A stretch of DNA of 64,000 bases, taken from positions 1-64,000 of IMG/VR virus record IMGVR_UViG_3300027749_000056, one strand, 5' to 3'. The DNA comes from a virus. The translations under genes were made by a program, and so were the position numbers. Shown in pieces: positions 8,150 to 15,875 of this stretch (its first letter is position 1; every line of letters starts with the position of its first letter). A model generated the notes under the pieces. The model was not told the origin of the DNA, did not search any database, and saw only the letters and a program-made list of their open reading frames with translations.

Positions 8150-8167
8150 AATTGTAGTACTTGAGTA

Positions 8168-8440
8168 TTACTTTTTAGAAGTTGCTGTGTAAGCCTTCAT
8201 GATGCCTTCACCAAACTTAACATAGTCAAATTTGGTAGCTTCTTGCATGGCCTTTACAGTTTCAGTGGCCACTGTGGTTGCGGCGTCTGTGGTTGCTTTG
8301 ATGGCTTTTTTGGTGTAGTCGGCTTGGTTGTCAACGAATTTGATCATTGCGTCTTTCATGGCCTCATTGGTCACAAAAGTGTTAACCCAAGTTTTTTTAC
8401 CGATTTGTACGGTGTCGATGAATGCGTCTGCTGTAAACAT
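8168..8440 (-). CDS. phasin-like helical protein
   Basis: A 90-residue protein, almost entirely amphipathic helix: MFTADAFIDTVQIGKKTWVN at the N-terminus, then an Ala/Thr/Val-rich stretch (about residues 42-65). This composition resembles small phasin-family proteins that coat polyhydroxyalkanoate granules; the assignment rests on pattern only. A structured leader and Shine-Dalgarno (TAAGGAG) precede it, and a strong terminator follows. Confidence 0.5.
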   Translation of the reverse strand: MFTADAFIDTVQIGKKTWVNTFVTNEAMKDAMIKFVDNQADYTKKAIKATTDAATTVATETVKAMQEATKFDYVKFGEGIMKAYTATSKK

Positions 8441-8446
8441 AGTGTT

Positions 8447-8508
8447 CTCCTTAATTAAGCAAGTTTGCTATAGGACCCGGCCTATCCAGCGTCCTATGTA
8501 GTATTATA
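8447..8508 (-). promoter_or_regulatory. structured 5' leader of phasin-like gene
   Basis: Reading toward the gene: a TATATAAT box (8503-8508 region), a hairpin pairing TAGGAC with GTCCTA (8471-8476 with 8491-8496), then CTTGCTTAATTAAGGAG (8447-8463). The last element closely matches the leader of hsp20 at 21695-21712. Confidence 0.4.
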
Positions 8509-8583
8509 TATGATTTTTATGCTGCTCTGCAATATCTTTTTGTAGTGAGCTGCCACTAAAAACGCAAATCCAAAAAAGGCATA

Positions 8584-8591
8584 CTAAATAC
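8584..8591 (+). promoter_or_regulatory. late-type promoter CTAAATAC
   Basis: A TAAATA core 19 nt before the ATG at 8610, followed by an AGGAG Shine-Dalgarno; resembles T4 TATAAATA late promoters. Confidence 0.5.
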
Positions 8592-8609
8592 ACAATAGGA
8601 GAATTTATC

Positions 8610-8858
8610 ATGGAAATTGTACTTGCCGTTATTGTTATTGTGTTGATTGGCTATTGGGCCTACACCGTTTTTAACAAAGAAAAACCCGATGGATCATATG
8701 TTTTGGACACGTTTACCAAACCAGCAGAAGTTGTGCCACCTGCACCTGTTGCCGAACCAGTAAAGGTCGAAGCAGTGGCGCCAGCCACAAAGGCTCCTGC
8801 TGTAAAGAAACCACGAGCACCTGCTAAACCTAGAGCAAAAAAGACTCCAGCAAAATAA
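8610..8858 (+). CDS. membrane-anchored protein with Lys/Pro/Ala tail
   Basis: An 82-residue protein: one N-terminal membrane helix (residues 2-20), then a Pro/Val/Ala linker and a C-terminal Lys/Ala/Pro-rich tail (KKPRAPAKPRAKKTPAK) like histone-H1-type DNA-binding tails. It might tether nucleic acid at the membrane; that is inference. AGGAG precedes the ATG and a terminator follows. Confidence 0.65.
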   Translation: MEIVLAVIVIVLIGYWAYTVFNKEKPDGSYVLDTFTKPAEVVPPAPVAEPVKVEAVAPATKAPAVKKPRAPAKPRAKKTPAK

Positions 8859-8862
8859 ATTC

Positions 8863-8884
8863 AGCCCCGTAAGGGGCTTTTTTA
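8863..8884 (+). terminator. rho-independent terminator
   Basis: AGCCCC-GTAA-GGGGCT followed by seven T residues, just after the gene ending at 8858. Confidence 0.85.
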
Positions 8885-8891
8885 ATGAGCC

Positions 8892-8900
8892 AATAAATAC
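8892..8900 (+). promoter_or_regulatory. late-type promoter AATAAATAC
   Basis: TAAATA core 17 nt before the ATG at 8917, with AAGGAG in between. Confidence 0.5.
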
Positions 8901-8916
8901 TTGTCAAGGAGTCATT

Positions 8917-9264
8917 ATGTCGGAAAAAACAGCACAAGACGCTCACGAAAAGGGCGCATTCATAGAAAAATTACTATTTGCTTTGTTACCGCTCTTGGTA
9001 GGATCAGTAGGTTATCTAATATCAGCATTGAGCATGCTGCAACACGATGTGACCATTCTCAATCAAAAGGTCAGTTTGGTTGTTACTACAGACAACAAAC
9101 AGGCTAGTAACACTGGAGCAGAACTTGCTAGAGAAAAACTGCGTCAAGATATGGAAAAAGAAATCCAAAAAAACCGGGATGCAATCATGGAGAACCGCCA
9201 GCACATTGCTATCTTAGAAGATAGGGCGGGCATTAAGAAAATTGGCGCAATGAAAGGAGAATAA
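8917..9264 (+). CDS. membrane protein with coiled-coil tail
   Basis: A 115-residue protein: membrane helix at about residues 18-38 (LLFALLPLLVGSVGYLISAL), then a heptad-rich charged region to the end (EKLRQDMEKEIQKNRDAI). The architecture resembles small holin-associated or hemolysin XhlA-like proteins, but there is no specific motif. It forms a plus-strand operon with the DUF4337-like gene one base downstream. Confidence 0.6.
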   Translation: MSEKTAQDAHEKGAFIEKLLFALLPLLVGSVGYLISALSMLQHDVTILNQKVSLVVTTDNKQASNTGAELAREKLRQDMEKEIQKNRDAIMENRQHIAILEDRAGIKKIGAMKGE

Positions 9265-9265
9265 C

Positions 9266-9808
9266 ATGGCAGAAGAAAAACCAATTTCGCGCAGTGAACG
9301 TGAAGCACACATAAAAGACAAAGCAGGATGGGTAATCACTGTGCTGGCTGCACTGTTGGCCATTAACACACTCATGGGCGGTGGCAATGCCAGCAAGGTA
9401 TTGAACAATACCATTGACGCCAACAACACTTGGGCGTTTTATCAAGCCAAGTCAATCAAACAAACACTGGCCGAAATGGCATATGATGATGCGGCTCGTG
9501 CAAAAGATCAGCCCAAGATGCAGTCATTACAATCCAAAATTGATCGTTACGAAAGTGATCCCAAAACAGGCGAAGGCAAGCAAGAACTCATGGCCAAGGC
9601 CCGTGAATTAGAACACGAGCGCGGCATTGCCAAACAGCGTGGTCCCTGGTATACCTATGCAGGGTCGCTGTTTCAAATTGCCATTGTGTTGTTGACTGCC
9701 AGTATATTGGCCGTAAACATGAGCTTGTTCTGGGCTAGCCTGTGGGTCGGCGGTGTAGGTATTGCACTCATGAGTCAGGCTGTTTGGCTTGTAATTCCGG
9801 CAATTTAA
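9266..9808 (+). CDS. DUF4337-like membrane protein
   Basis: A 180-residue protein with an N-terminal helix (about 21-37), a conserved-looking NNTWAFYQAKSIKQTLAE segment, a charged coiled-coil centre, and two C-terminal membrane helices (about 130-150 and 157-177). The NNTWAFYQAKSIKQ segment is typical of the DUF4337 family of bacterial membrane proteins. Function unknown. A double-sided terminator follows. Confidence 0.75.
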   Translation: MAEEKPISRSEREAHIKDKAGWVITVLAALLAINTLMGGGNASKVLNNTIDANNTWAFYQAKSIKQTLAEMAYDDAARAKDQPKMQSLQSKIDRYESDPKTGEGKQELMAKARELEHERGIAKQRGPWYTYAGSLFQIAIVLLTASILAVNMSLFWASLWVGGVGIALMSQAVWLVIPAI

Positions 9809-9832
9809 TAAACACACCTTAGAACTTAACAA

Positions 9833-9861
9833 AAAGCCCCGTAAATATACTACGGGGCTTT
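9833..9861 (+). terminator. rho-independent terminator
   Basis: AAAGCCCCGTA, 7-nt loop, TACGGGGCTTT, an 11-bp perfect stem after the gene ending at 9808. Confidence 0.85.
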
Positions 9862-9892
9862 CTCGCGAAAGTGATCCGAGAATAATAAGAAT

Positions 9893-10675
9893 ATGGATCC
9901 ATTGACACTCTTTGCACTGGCCAACGGAGCTGTCTCCGCGGTCAAGGCTGGCTGTAAACTCTACAAAGACATCAAGGGTGCAGCCGGAGAAGTTAAAGAT
10001 GTGCTCAAGGATCTCGACAGTCAATTTCAAAAACTCTATCCACCCGAAAAGCCGCCAACTACCGCACAGAAGAATGCCTACATAGAAGAAAAAAATCGTG
10101 TAATTGAACTGAACAAAAAAGCCAACTCAGGCGAGCACACTGGCATTTACCAAGAAATTGGCGAACATCTGGGCACATATTACGACAACTATCACAAATG
10201 CATTGCAGTTTTTCAAGAAGAAGAGCGCCGTGCCAAGACAGAAGTTTACACAGGCGACGACAGTTTGGGTAAACGTGCTCTACAGAGAGTTCTCATGCGC
10301 AAACAACTGCAACAAATGGAAGTTGAATTGCGAGAACTAATGATATATCAAAGCCCAGCGGAACTTGGTTCATTGTATACTGATGTCGAAGAGATGATGA
10401 AACAGTTGGGCAAAGAACAAAATATTCTTATCTCACAACAAATGAAAATAAAGGCAGCTTATGCTGCACGCCGTGCGGCTTGGATGAAAAAAGTAAGAGA
10501 TGAAGCAATTGTAGGTGTGTTTATTGTGGTAACAATACTAACAGTAGGCGGGTTGTTCATATATGTGGCATACGATCGTCAACAAAAGTATCCGCAATAC
10601 GGCAATGAGTTATTTCCCAAGACTGCTCAACAACGTCGTCAAGAAGCCGAACCAATAACATATATAGGTCGATAA
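9893..10675 (+). CDS. coiled-coil protein with C-terminal membrane helix
   Basis: A 260-residue protein: N-terminal amphipathic part, long charged helices (about 60-205), a membrane helix at about residues 206-227 (VGVFIVVTILTVGGLFIYVAY), and a short basic tail. No family is recognised. With the three preceding genes it forms a plus-strand membrane-protein block; it converges on the amidotransferase-like gene ending at 10676. Confidence 0.6.
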   Translation: MDPLTLFALANGAVSAVKAGCKLYKDIKGAAGEVKDVLKDLDSQFQKLYPPEKPPTTAQKNAYIEEKNRVIELNKKANSGEHTGIYQEIGEHLGTYYDNYHKCIAVFQEEERRAKTEVYTGDDSLGKRALQRVLMRKQLQQMEVELRELMIYQSPAELGSLYTDVEEMMKQLGKEQNILISQQMKIKAAYAARRAAWMKKVRDEAIVGVFIVVTILTVGGLFIYVAYDRQQKYPQYGNELFPKTAQQRRQEAEPITYIGR

Positions 10676-11308
10676 CTACCGGCTGAACAAGTCATGCACA
10701 AAATCTTGCAGGAGTTGATTGTGACGACCTTGATGCCAATGTGGCTTTAGATAGTTTTTGTCATACCAGAACTGTTGGCTTTCTGGATGACATCCAATTA
10801 GCCCAATTCTATCTTGTATGATGGCCATGGCATCACCATTGGCATATCTAGCCACAGTGTCAAACCCTGTACCTACCAAAGCACATCCATCGTAAAAGTA
10901 CATGCGATCAGCTTGACCATTCCAAGTGACAGCACAGGCTTTGGCATGTGGCCGTCGTGTGTCAGTGTGAGGTTGTCGAATGTATTGTACTGCTCGCACA
11001 TTATTCAAAATGTTAAAGTAATTGCGATCGGCCCAATATGCACCCATACAGATGCCAAGATATCTACCACCACGATTGATAAACGTGCGTATGCGTGGTG
11101 CATTTTCTTTCAGCATCCAGTCGTATGTGTCTGCATCGCCCATGCCGCCAGGAAATGCCACACAATCAACATCATCAAAGAAATTGTCTTCCAATTGATG
11201 TCGTGTAAAAATTTTAAATCTATAGTAAGGAGTTAGTGATTGTATTATGCCATTGCCACTTTGTACTGAACATCTGGGCTGATGTAAGAACAGCGCAATT
11301 GTTTTCAT
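10676..11308 (-). CDS. class I glutamine amidotransferase-like (BPL_N-type) protein
   Basis: A 210-residue protein with a nucleophile elbow GRYLGICMGAYWA (Cys about residue 87) and a downstream GCHPES motif carrying the His and Glu of a Cys-His-Glu triad. This fits the class I amidotransferase-like domain found in BPL_N (biotin-protein-ligase N-terminal-like) proteins, which are usually uncharacterised. Substrate unknown. Confidence 0.7.
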   Translation of the reverse strand: MKTIALFLHQPRCSVQSGNGIIQSLTPYYRFKIFTRHQLEDNFFDDVDCVAFPGGMGDADTYDWMLKENAPRIRTFINRGGRYLGICMGAYWADRNYFNILNNVRAVQYIRQPHTDTRRPHAKACAVTWNGQADRMYFYDGCALVGTGFDTVARYANGDAMAIIQDRIGLIGCHPESQQFWYDKNYLKPHWHQGRHNQLLQDFVHDLFSR

Positions 11309-11449
11309 TTAGTCTGACTGGTTAATTGGAGGAGGCGCATGTTCTTTGGCTTTTTGTTTGGCTTTTTCTGTAGCTGGGCTTGTTCTATGCGGAGCAGCGG
11401 GGCGGGGTGTTGAGGGATATCGGGGAGGTTTGTGTTTGAACCAACTCAT
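11309..11449 (-). CDS. 46-residue Pro/Lys-rich protein
   Basis: MSWFKHKPPRYPSTPRPAAP..., basic and proline-rich. The ATG at 11449 follows AAAAGGACA and a late-type GTAAATAC box (11468-11475). The stop TAA sits directly before the ATG of the amidotransferase-like gene. Likely a small conserved phage protein of unknown function. Confidence 0.5.
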   Translation of the reverse strand: MSWFKHKPPRYPSTPRPAAPHRTSPATEKAKQKAKEHAPPPINQSD

Positions 11450-11481
11450 AGGCTGTGTCCTTTTGAAGTATTTACCAGTGT

Positions 11482-11712
11482 TTATTTTTTGTTGTAGTTC
11501 CAGACCAGTCTGCGTTGTTCTTTGCGCACCCAATGGATACAATCTTCTTTAAGTGACAAGTTTTTAATTTTATCACAATGGTTAATACTTATGGTGGCTT
11601 GAGCCATGCACATGGCATTTTGCTCGGGATCTTTAATCTTGGTGCAATCATTTAGGTTCACAGCCCATGACTGCATGGGCGCAAACACAAGTATAAACAG
11701 GGTGGGCCACAT
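11482..11712 (-). CDS. small Cys-rich secreted protein
   Basis: A 76-residue protein with a signal peptide (MWPTLFILVFAPMQSWA, cleavage near residue 17) and four Cys at regular spacing (DCTKI, MCMAQ, HCDKI, DCIHW), suggesting two disulfide bonds in the periplasm. No family is recognised. The upstream GTAAATAAGG resembles a late promoter. Confidence 0.6.
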   Translation of the reverse strand: MWPTLFILVFAPMQSWAVNLNDCTKIKDPEQNAMCMAQATISINHCDKIKNLSLKEDCIHWVRKEQRRLVWNYNKK

Positions 11713-11730
11713 GCCTTATTTACGGCCAAA

Positions 11731-11756
11731 ATAATAGGACTATGTAGTCCTATTAT
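11731..11756 (-). terminator. perfect 12-bp hairpin
   Basis: ATAATAGGACTA-TG-TAGTCCTATTAT lies in the 119-base gap after the glycosyltransferase gene ending at 11832. It has no T run, so it could be an RNA-stability element rather than a terminator. I see nothing else in the gap. Confidence 0.5.
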
Positions 11757-11831
11757 GCTGGTTACGAGTTCCAGCGCCACTCAATCGTTGTGGTCGGTTA
11801 TATTACTTATATTTGAGAAATTACAATTTTA

Positions 11832-12827
11832 TTACACCAGATTGTCTCGAAATATCTCCCAGGCCAGTTGCCAACTCCATCGCTGACTGCCTTGCCACAC
11901 AGTTTCTCTATCCAGTCCCATGCATTTGTATGTGGCAGTGGCTAGATTTTGATCCATAACACCTGTAACTCCCGGATCAATCACATCTAGTGGTCCTGGT
12001 GCAGGATACGCTGCCACTGGCGTTCCGCAGGCCATGGCTTCAATCATGACCAGACCAAATGTTTCCCATCTAGATGGAAACACAAACACATCTGCTTGTG
12101 CATAGTATTCGGCCAGTGCTGCACCAGTTTTAAATCCCACAAACTCCACGTCAGGATATTTCTGTTGCAGTTCTTTTCTGTAGGGACCATCACCTACCAT
12201 GATTTTTCTAGCACCAGGATATTGCATGGCACAAAAGTCATCAAGGTTCTTTTCTTTTGAAACTCTGCTCACGCATACCAGTATGGGACGATCATTTTCT
12301 GCAGGATCACGCCAGTCAGGCTTGAACACTTGTCGGTCAACACCGCGTGTCCAACTGATCACAGTGCCGTCAAAGCCTTGATCTCTTAACTCGTTGACCA
12401 TGGTGTCTGTTGTGGTCAGCACTTTGCCCGAATGTTTGTGGAACCAACGCACGTAGGCCCAGGTAATAAACTCTGGCACACCCACAAGTTTTTTTATGCC
12501 TTCAGGAAAGCGAGTATGATAAGCGGTATTATACCGTATACCGTCACGCTCAAGCAGGTGTCTAGCAGACACACCGAGAGGACCCTCTGTGGCGATATGG
12601 TAATGAGTCGCACCCACCTCCGCAATCTTCTGGCGTAGCGCCCGGGGATAGGCAATCTTGACTTCGTTGTAGCCAGGACAATCACGGTGGGGGAACTGCC
12701 CGGGATCAATATAAACAAGCTGATACCCATCCAAAAGCGCATGTGCCTCCAAATTCTTGTAGGTCGTAACCACACCATTAATTTGATCCGGCAAGTTGTC
12801 TGTTACTATCAGTATCTTCTTTGTCAT
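11832..12827 (-). CDS. GT4-family glycosyltransferase
   Basis: A 331-residue GT-B enzyme. The N-terminal domain has the acceptor-side NGVVTT loop (residues 17-22), and the C-terminal nucleotide-sugar domain has a full EX7E motif in RWETFGLVMIEAMACGTP (around residue 255). It resembles bacterial enzymes that transfer hexoses from nucleotide sugars to lipids. It overlaps the phosphoesterase gene by 50 nt. Both likely act on host envelope lipids, which is inference. Confidence 0.85.
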   Translation of the reverse strand: MTKKILIVTDNLPDQINGVVTTYKNLEAHALLDGYQLVYIDPGQFPHRDCPGYNEVKIAYPRALRQKIAEVGATHYHIATEGPLGVSARHLLERDGIRYNTAYHTRFPEGIKKLVGVPEFITWAYVRWFHKHSGKVLTTTDTMVNELRDQGFDGTVISWTRGVDRQVFKPDWRDPAENDRPILVCVSRVSKEKNLDDFCAMQYPGARKIMVGDGPYRKELQQKYPDVEFVGFKTGAALAEYYAQADVFVFPSRWETFGLVMIEAMACGTPVAAYPAPGPLDVIDPGVTGVMDQNLATATYKCMGLDRETVWQGSQRWSWQLAWEIFRDNLV

Positions 12828-13572
12828 TTCGTTGTGTCCATGTTACAATTTCCCATGCACCTGAATGATGTTCTACCAATGCTGTGCATGATTCAACCCA
12901 GTCGCCATCATTCATGTAAACAACGCCGCCAATGTCTTTGATTTCTGCGTGATGGATGTGGCCGCATATCACCCCATCAAATCCACGCTTGCGGCAGTAG
13001 TCAGTGAGATTGCGTTCAAATTGAAATATAAAGTCTACAGCCTTTTTAACGCGATGCTTAAGATACAGGCTAATACTCCAGTACCCAAAACCCAGGCGGT
13101 GACGTATCCAATTAAACTTAGTATTGAGAAATAGTATGAAATCATATGCTTTATCTCCTAAAAAACTCAGCCAAGGTGCCAGTCGAGTGATACCGTCAAA
13201 TAGATCGCCATGGGTCACAAGGTAGTGCTTTCCATCCGCACCCACATGTTCACATTGATTGCGAACTTCCACATGCCCAAATGTGATACCATCAGGTATC
13301 ATTGGGCGTAAAAATTCATCGTGATTGCCGGCCACATACACCACTCGTGTGCCGCGTTTGGCGTGGCCTAAGATCCTGCGAACCACATTGGTGTGGCTTT
13401 GTTTCCATCGCAGTCGGTTTTGTTGAACCTTCCAGCCGTCAATAATATCGCCAACTAGATAAAGAGATTCGCAGGTGTTGTGCTTGAGAAAGTTGTTAAG
13501 ACGATCTGCCTGGCACTCTTTGGTACCAAGGTGAACATCGGAGATAAAGATGCTGCGATATGTTTTCTCCAT
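12778..13572 (-). CDS. LpxH-like metallophosphoesterase
   Basis: A 264-residue calcineurin-type phosphoesterase with SDVHLG (10-15), GDIIDGW (41-47), AGNHDE (80-85), THGDLFDG and GHIHHAE. The HGD plus GHIHH layout and the length match the UDP-2,3-diacylglucosamine diphosphatase-like (LpxH/YbbF-related) family of lipid A synthesis. The 50-nt overlap with the glycosyltransferase implies a shared pathway. Confidence 0.8.
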   Translation of the reverse strand: MEKTYRSIFISDVHLGTKECQADRLNNFLKHNTCESLYLVGDIIDGWKVQQNRLRWKQSHTNVVRRILGHAKRGTRVVYVAGNHDEFLRPMIPDGITFGHVEVRNQCEHVGADGKHYLVTHGDLFDGITRLAPWLSFLGDKAYDFILFLNTKFNWIRHRLGFGYWSISLYLKHRVKKAVDFIFQFERNLTDYCRKRGFDGVICGHIHHAEIKDIGGVVYMNDGDWVESCTALVEHHSGAWEIVTWTQRNDKEDTDSNRQLAGSN

Positions 13573-13605
13573 AAAGTATTTACGGAGAAATGCATTACAA
13601 TTTTG

Positions 13606-13896
13606 TTACATTGCCAGCATGCGAATCAACGCAATGGAGTCAATAGTCGTGAGCAGAACATAGTTAGCCAGCATCCCAAAACTTCTGCGAGTCCAAGCAG
13701 CCCAGGCATAGATAGCGCAACCAGTAATCCAAACAGGGTAAAGGGCCAGAAGGGGTGGTGTTGGTACAGTGGAGGCCATTGTAATACTGCAACCAATGCT
13801 GATAGCCCAAGCCAATACTTCCATGACAAACCTAAAAGGGTGGGTCTTGTAATCACTTTTGATCCAATCAAAGATGCCGGTTAAAATATCATTCAT
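13606..13896 (-). CDS. small membrane protein, PnuC-like size
   Basis: A 96-residue protein beginning MNDILTGIFDWIKSDY with three hydrophobic helices (about 27-45, 50-66, 75-92). The ATG at 13896 overlaps the uvsE stop in an ATGA junction, so it is translated with UvsE. The YPVWITGCAIYAWAAW segment looks conserved, but no function is known. Confidence 0.6.
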   Translation of the reverse strand: MNDILTGIFDWIKSDYKTHPFRFVMEVLAWAISIGCSITMASTVPTPPLLALYPVWITGCAIYAWAAWTRRSFGMLANYVLLTTIDSIALIRMLAM

Positions 13897-14924
13897 CGAG
13901 AATACAGCCATTGCTGGTACAATTGATCTCGGCTCAAGTTCTTGCCTTTGGCCTCGCATTGAATGTCCCACTGATCTGCAAATGTCAGTGCCCAGTCATT
14001 CACAGCACGGTTCCAATAAAAGTCACTGTGTGCTCGAAGTTTTTGCTTTTTGTAACCTTGTGCCAACAGTGCGCTCAAGTCGGGTTTTACATTGGATACG
14101 TGATCGACAAGGCAGTCTTCACGAGATACTGAGTAATGAAGAACAGGACGCACACCGCGCCAAGAGTCAAGCACCCGTTGCGCACGTGAGTCCGTGGGGG
14201 TAATGTATTCCCCGGTGTTGATCCAATGATGGTGGATATCCAAAGTGAGAGCCACATGATCAGCCACGGCCAAAGTAACATCCAGTCCATTTGAGAGTTC
14301 GTCATTTTCTATTGCTATTAAGTTTCTTGCTTCTGTACTTAGCCTGCTCAAAGTTCGCAAAAACTTAGCAGGGCCGCCTTTGCCCGAGAGATGCACATTG
14401 ATCTTAAACCCATGATCGTGCCAGTCAGTGCCGTAACCCATCCACCGGGCCATATCAGCGTGATACTCAAATTCAAGTATGGACCGCTCGACAATTTCAT
14501 CCGATTCGCTTGCCAGCACACAAAATTGTCCTGGATGGAAGGAAAGCCGAACACCCAGACGCCGAGCAGTGTCACCAACCGGCGCAAATATGCGTTCGCA
14601 ATGATCTTGAATTTCACGTCGTTGCCACCATGCAATCCAGGAGGGTTCGGTGTAGCCTTGTAACATTTCACTGCCCAGTCGCACCATTCTGCGCTCGGGT
14701 TCCATAGCACCCACACGCTCGACCAGTTTGAGGGCCGCGGCAGCATTATGGTTCATGATGTCCCACTGACGCTGGTCAGCTTCGTCCTTGTGCTCTCGAA
14801 GCCAGCGCATGGTAGTTGATCTTCCGTTTATATCACGGTCCACAGCATTGACTTTCATACCCCCGCATTCCTCAGGGTCATTGAGCCATTTGCAACAAAA
14901 TCCAAAACGTGAGTGTGTAGTCAT
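13893..14924 (-). CDS. uvsE: UV-damage endonuclease UvsE
   Basis: A 343-residue TIM-barrel nuclease of the UvdE/UvsE family, which nicks DNA 5' to UV photoproducts. Visible features: the N-terminal GFCCKWLND, RLGSEMLQGYTE, RLSFHPGQFCVL, the metal-binding IAIENDE and LDIHHHWINTGE, and HYSVSRED. The start at 14924 matches the family N-terminus; a longer frame upstream is spurious. A perfect TTGACA-N17-TATAAT promoter ends 6 nt before the ATG. Confidence 0.9.
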   Translation of the reverse strand: MTTHSRFGFCCKWLNDPEECGGMKVNAVDRDINGRSTTMRWLREHKDEADQRQWDIMNHNAAAALKLVERVGAMEPERRMVRLGSEMLQGYTEPSWIAWWQRREIQDHCERIFAPVGDTARRLGVRLSFHPGQFCVLASESDEIVERSILEFEYHADMARWMGYGTDWHDHGFKINVHLSGKGGPAKFLRTLSRLSTEARNLIAIENDELSNGLDVTLAVADHVALTLDIHHHWINTGEYITPTDSRAQRVLDSWRGVRPVLHYSVSREDCLVDHVSNVKPDLSALLAQGYKKQKLRAHSDFYWNRAVNDWALTFADQWDIQCEAKGKNLSRDQLYQQWLYSR

Positions 14925-14930
14925 AAGTAT

Positions 14931-14959
14931 ATTATACAAGATTTCTGATATTTTGTCAA
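14931..14959 (-). promoter_or_regulatory. perfect sigma70 promoter, leaderless geometry
   Basis: TTGACA (14954-14959), 17-nt spacer, TATAAT (14931-14936), 6 nt, ATG at 14924. It is the best-matching promoter in the window and has no room for a Shine-Dalgarno. Confidence 0.85.
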
Positions 14960-14978
14960 ATCTTTTGAAAGGATAAAC

Positions 14979-15413
14979 ATGAGAGTTTTTACACAAAAAT
15001 ACCAACTTAACCCACTTGAAGAGCATCCTTGGACTAAACCCGCACCAGGGGTGTTTCCTGCATATGATGCTTGGGTTGCTGAATTTGATGCCATTTTCCC
15101 AAATGCCGTTCTTAAAGACATGCATCAATTGGACTACAGAGTAGCATTCGAAACTCCCGAGCATGAAGAATTTTTCATAGTGGGCTATTATTGGGGAGAC
15201 GAATCTACAATTCCAGCAGCAACTCATTGGATCAATCATAATAAGGTGTTAGGCGTTGAACAACTGCGATGGTTGATAACATGCAGTGACGACGAGCATC
15301 CTGCTATAGGTCCAGCTTCAAACTTAAAAATTGATGATTTACTAACTGCCAAACAAGGTGTTAAAAAAGGATACTTTCTTTGGGAAACATATGATGTCAT
15401 GAGAACTGATTGA
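14979..15413 (+). CDS. conserved-type protein, first of a tandem pair
   Basis: A 144-residue protein starting MRVFTQKYQLNPLEEHPW. It shares with its neighbour the framework LDYRVAF(E)TP-FFIVGYYWGD-HPAIG-IDDLLTAKQGVKKG. GAAAGGA precedes the ATG. No known domain; the two genes are clear paralogues. Confidence 0.6.
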   Translation: MRVFTQKYQLNPLEEHPWTKPAPGVFPAYDAWVAEFDAIFPNAVLKDMHQLDYRVAFETPEHEEFFIVGYYWGDESTIPAATHWINHNKVLGVEQLRWLITCSDDEHPAIGPASNLKIDDLLTAKQGVKKGYFLWETYDVMRTD

Positions 15414-15435
15414 AGTTTCAATTATCCAATCAAGA

Positions 15436-15867
15436 ATGAGAGTTTTTACACAAAGATTTCATGCATCTATAGAATTACTTTCTTGGGAAAAGCCAAAACT
15501 AGGACAATTTCCAGAATTTGATGCCTGGGTAAAAAAATTCAATGATGCTTATCCGAATGTCATGAGTCTTGACATGCATGAATTAGATTACAAAGTATGG
15601 TGCACCACTCCAGACAATGATGCATTTTTCATTGTTGGATATTACTGGGGTGATGATTCGACCCTTGCCGCAGCAATTGATTGGGCCGGAACTAATAAAG
15701 TCACGGATCTACCAATAAGAAGATGGGTAGTAACTTGTGATGACAACGAGCATCCTGCCATTGGCTCTGCCGCTAATATGCAAATTGATGATTTTTTAAC
15801 TTCTGTTCAGGGTGTCAAACAAGGATGTTGGCTTTGGGGTGATCAAGAAAGTTTTATCCCTTATTAA
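15436..15867 (+). CDS. conserved-type protein, second of a tandem pair
   Basis: A 143-residue paralogue of the preceding gene, aligned along the full length with the same FFIVGYYWGDDST and DNEHPAIG segments. The start MRVFTQRF matches the first copy, although its Shine-Dalgarno is weak (ATCAAGA). Function unknown; recent or maintained tandem duplication. Confidence 0.6.
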   Translation: MRVFTQRFHASIELLSWEKPKLGQFPEFDAWVKKFNDAYPNVMSLDMHELDYKVWCTTPDNDAFFIVGYYWGDDSTLAAAIDWAGTNKVTDLPIRRWVVTCDDNEHPAIGSAANMQIDDFLTSVQGVKQGCWLWGDQESFIPY

Positions 15868-15875
15868 CCTTAAGA

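Noticed and set aside
13576-13583. GTAAATAC late promoter for the LpxH-like gene
   Set aside because: The box ends 3 nt before the ATG, so the expected start site would lie inside the gene.
13893-15239. A 448-residue reading of UvsE from an ATG at 15239
   Set aside because: The extra N-terminal 105 residues run antisense through the plus-strand gene at 14979 and past a perfect promoter; the family N-terminus begins at 14924.
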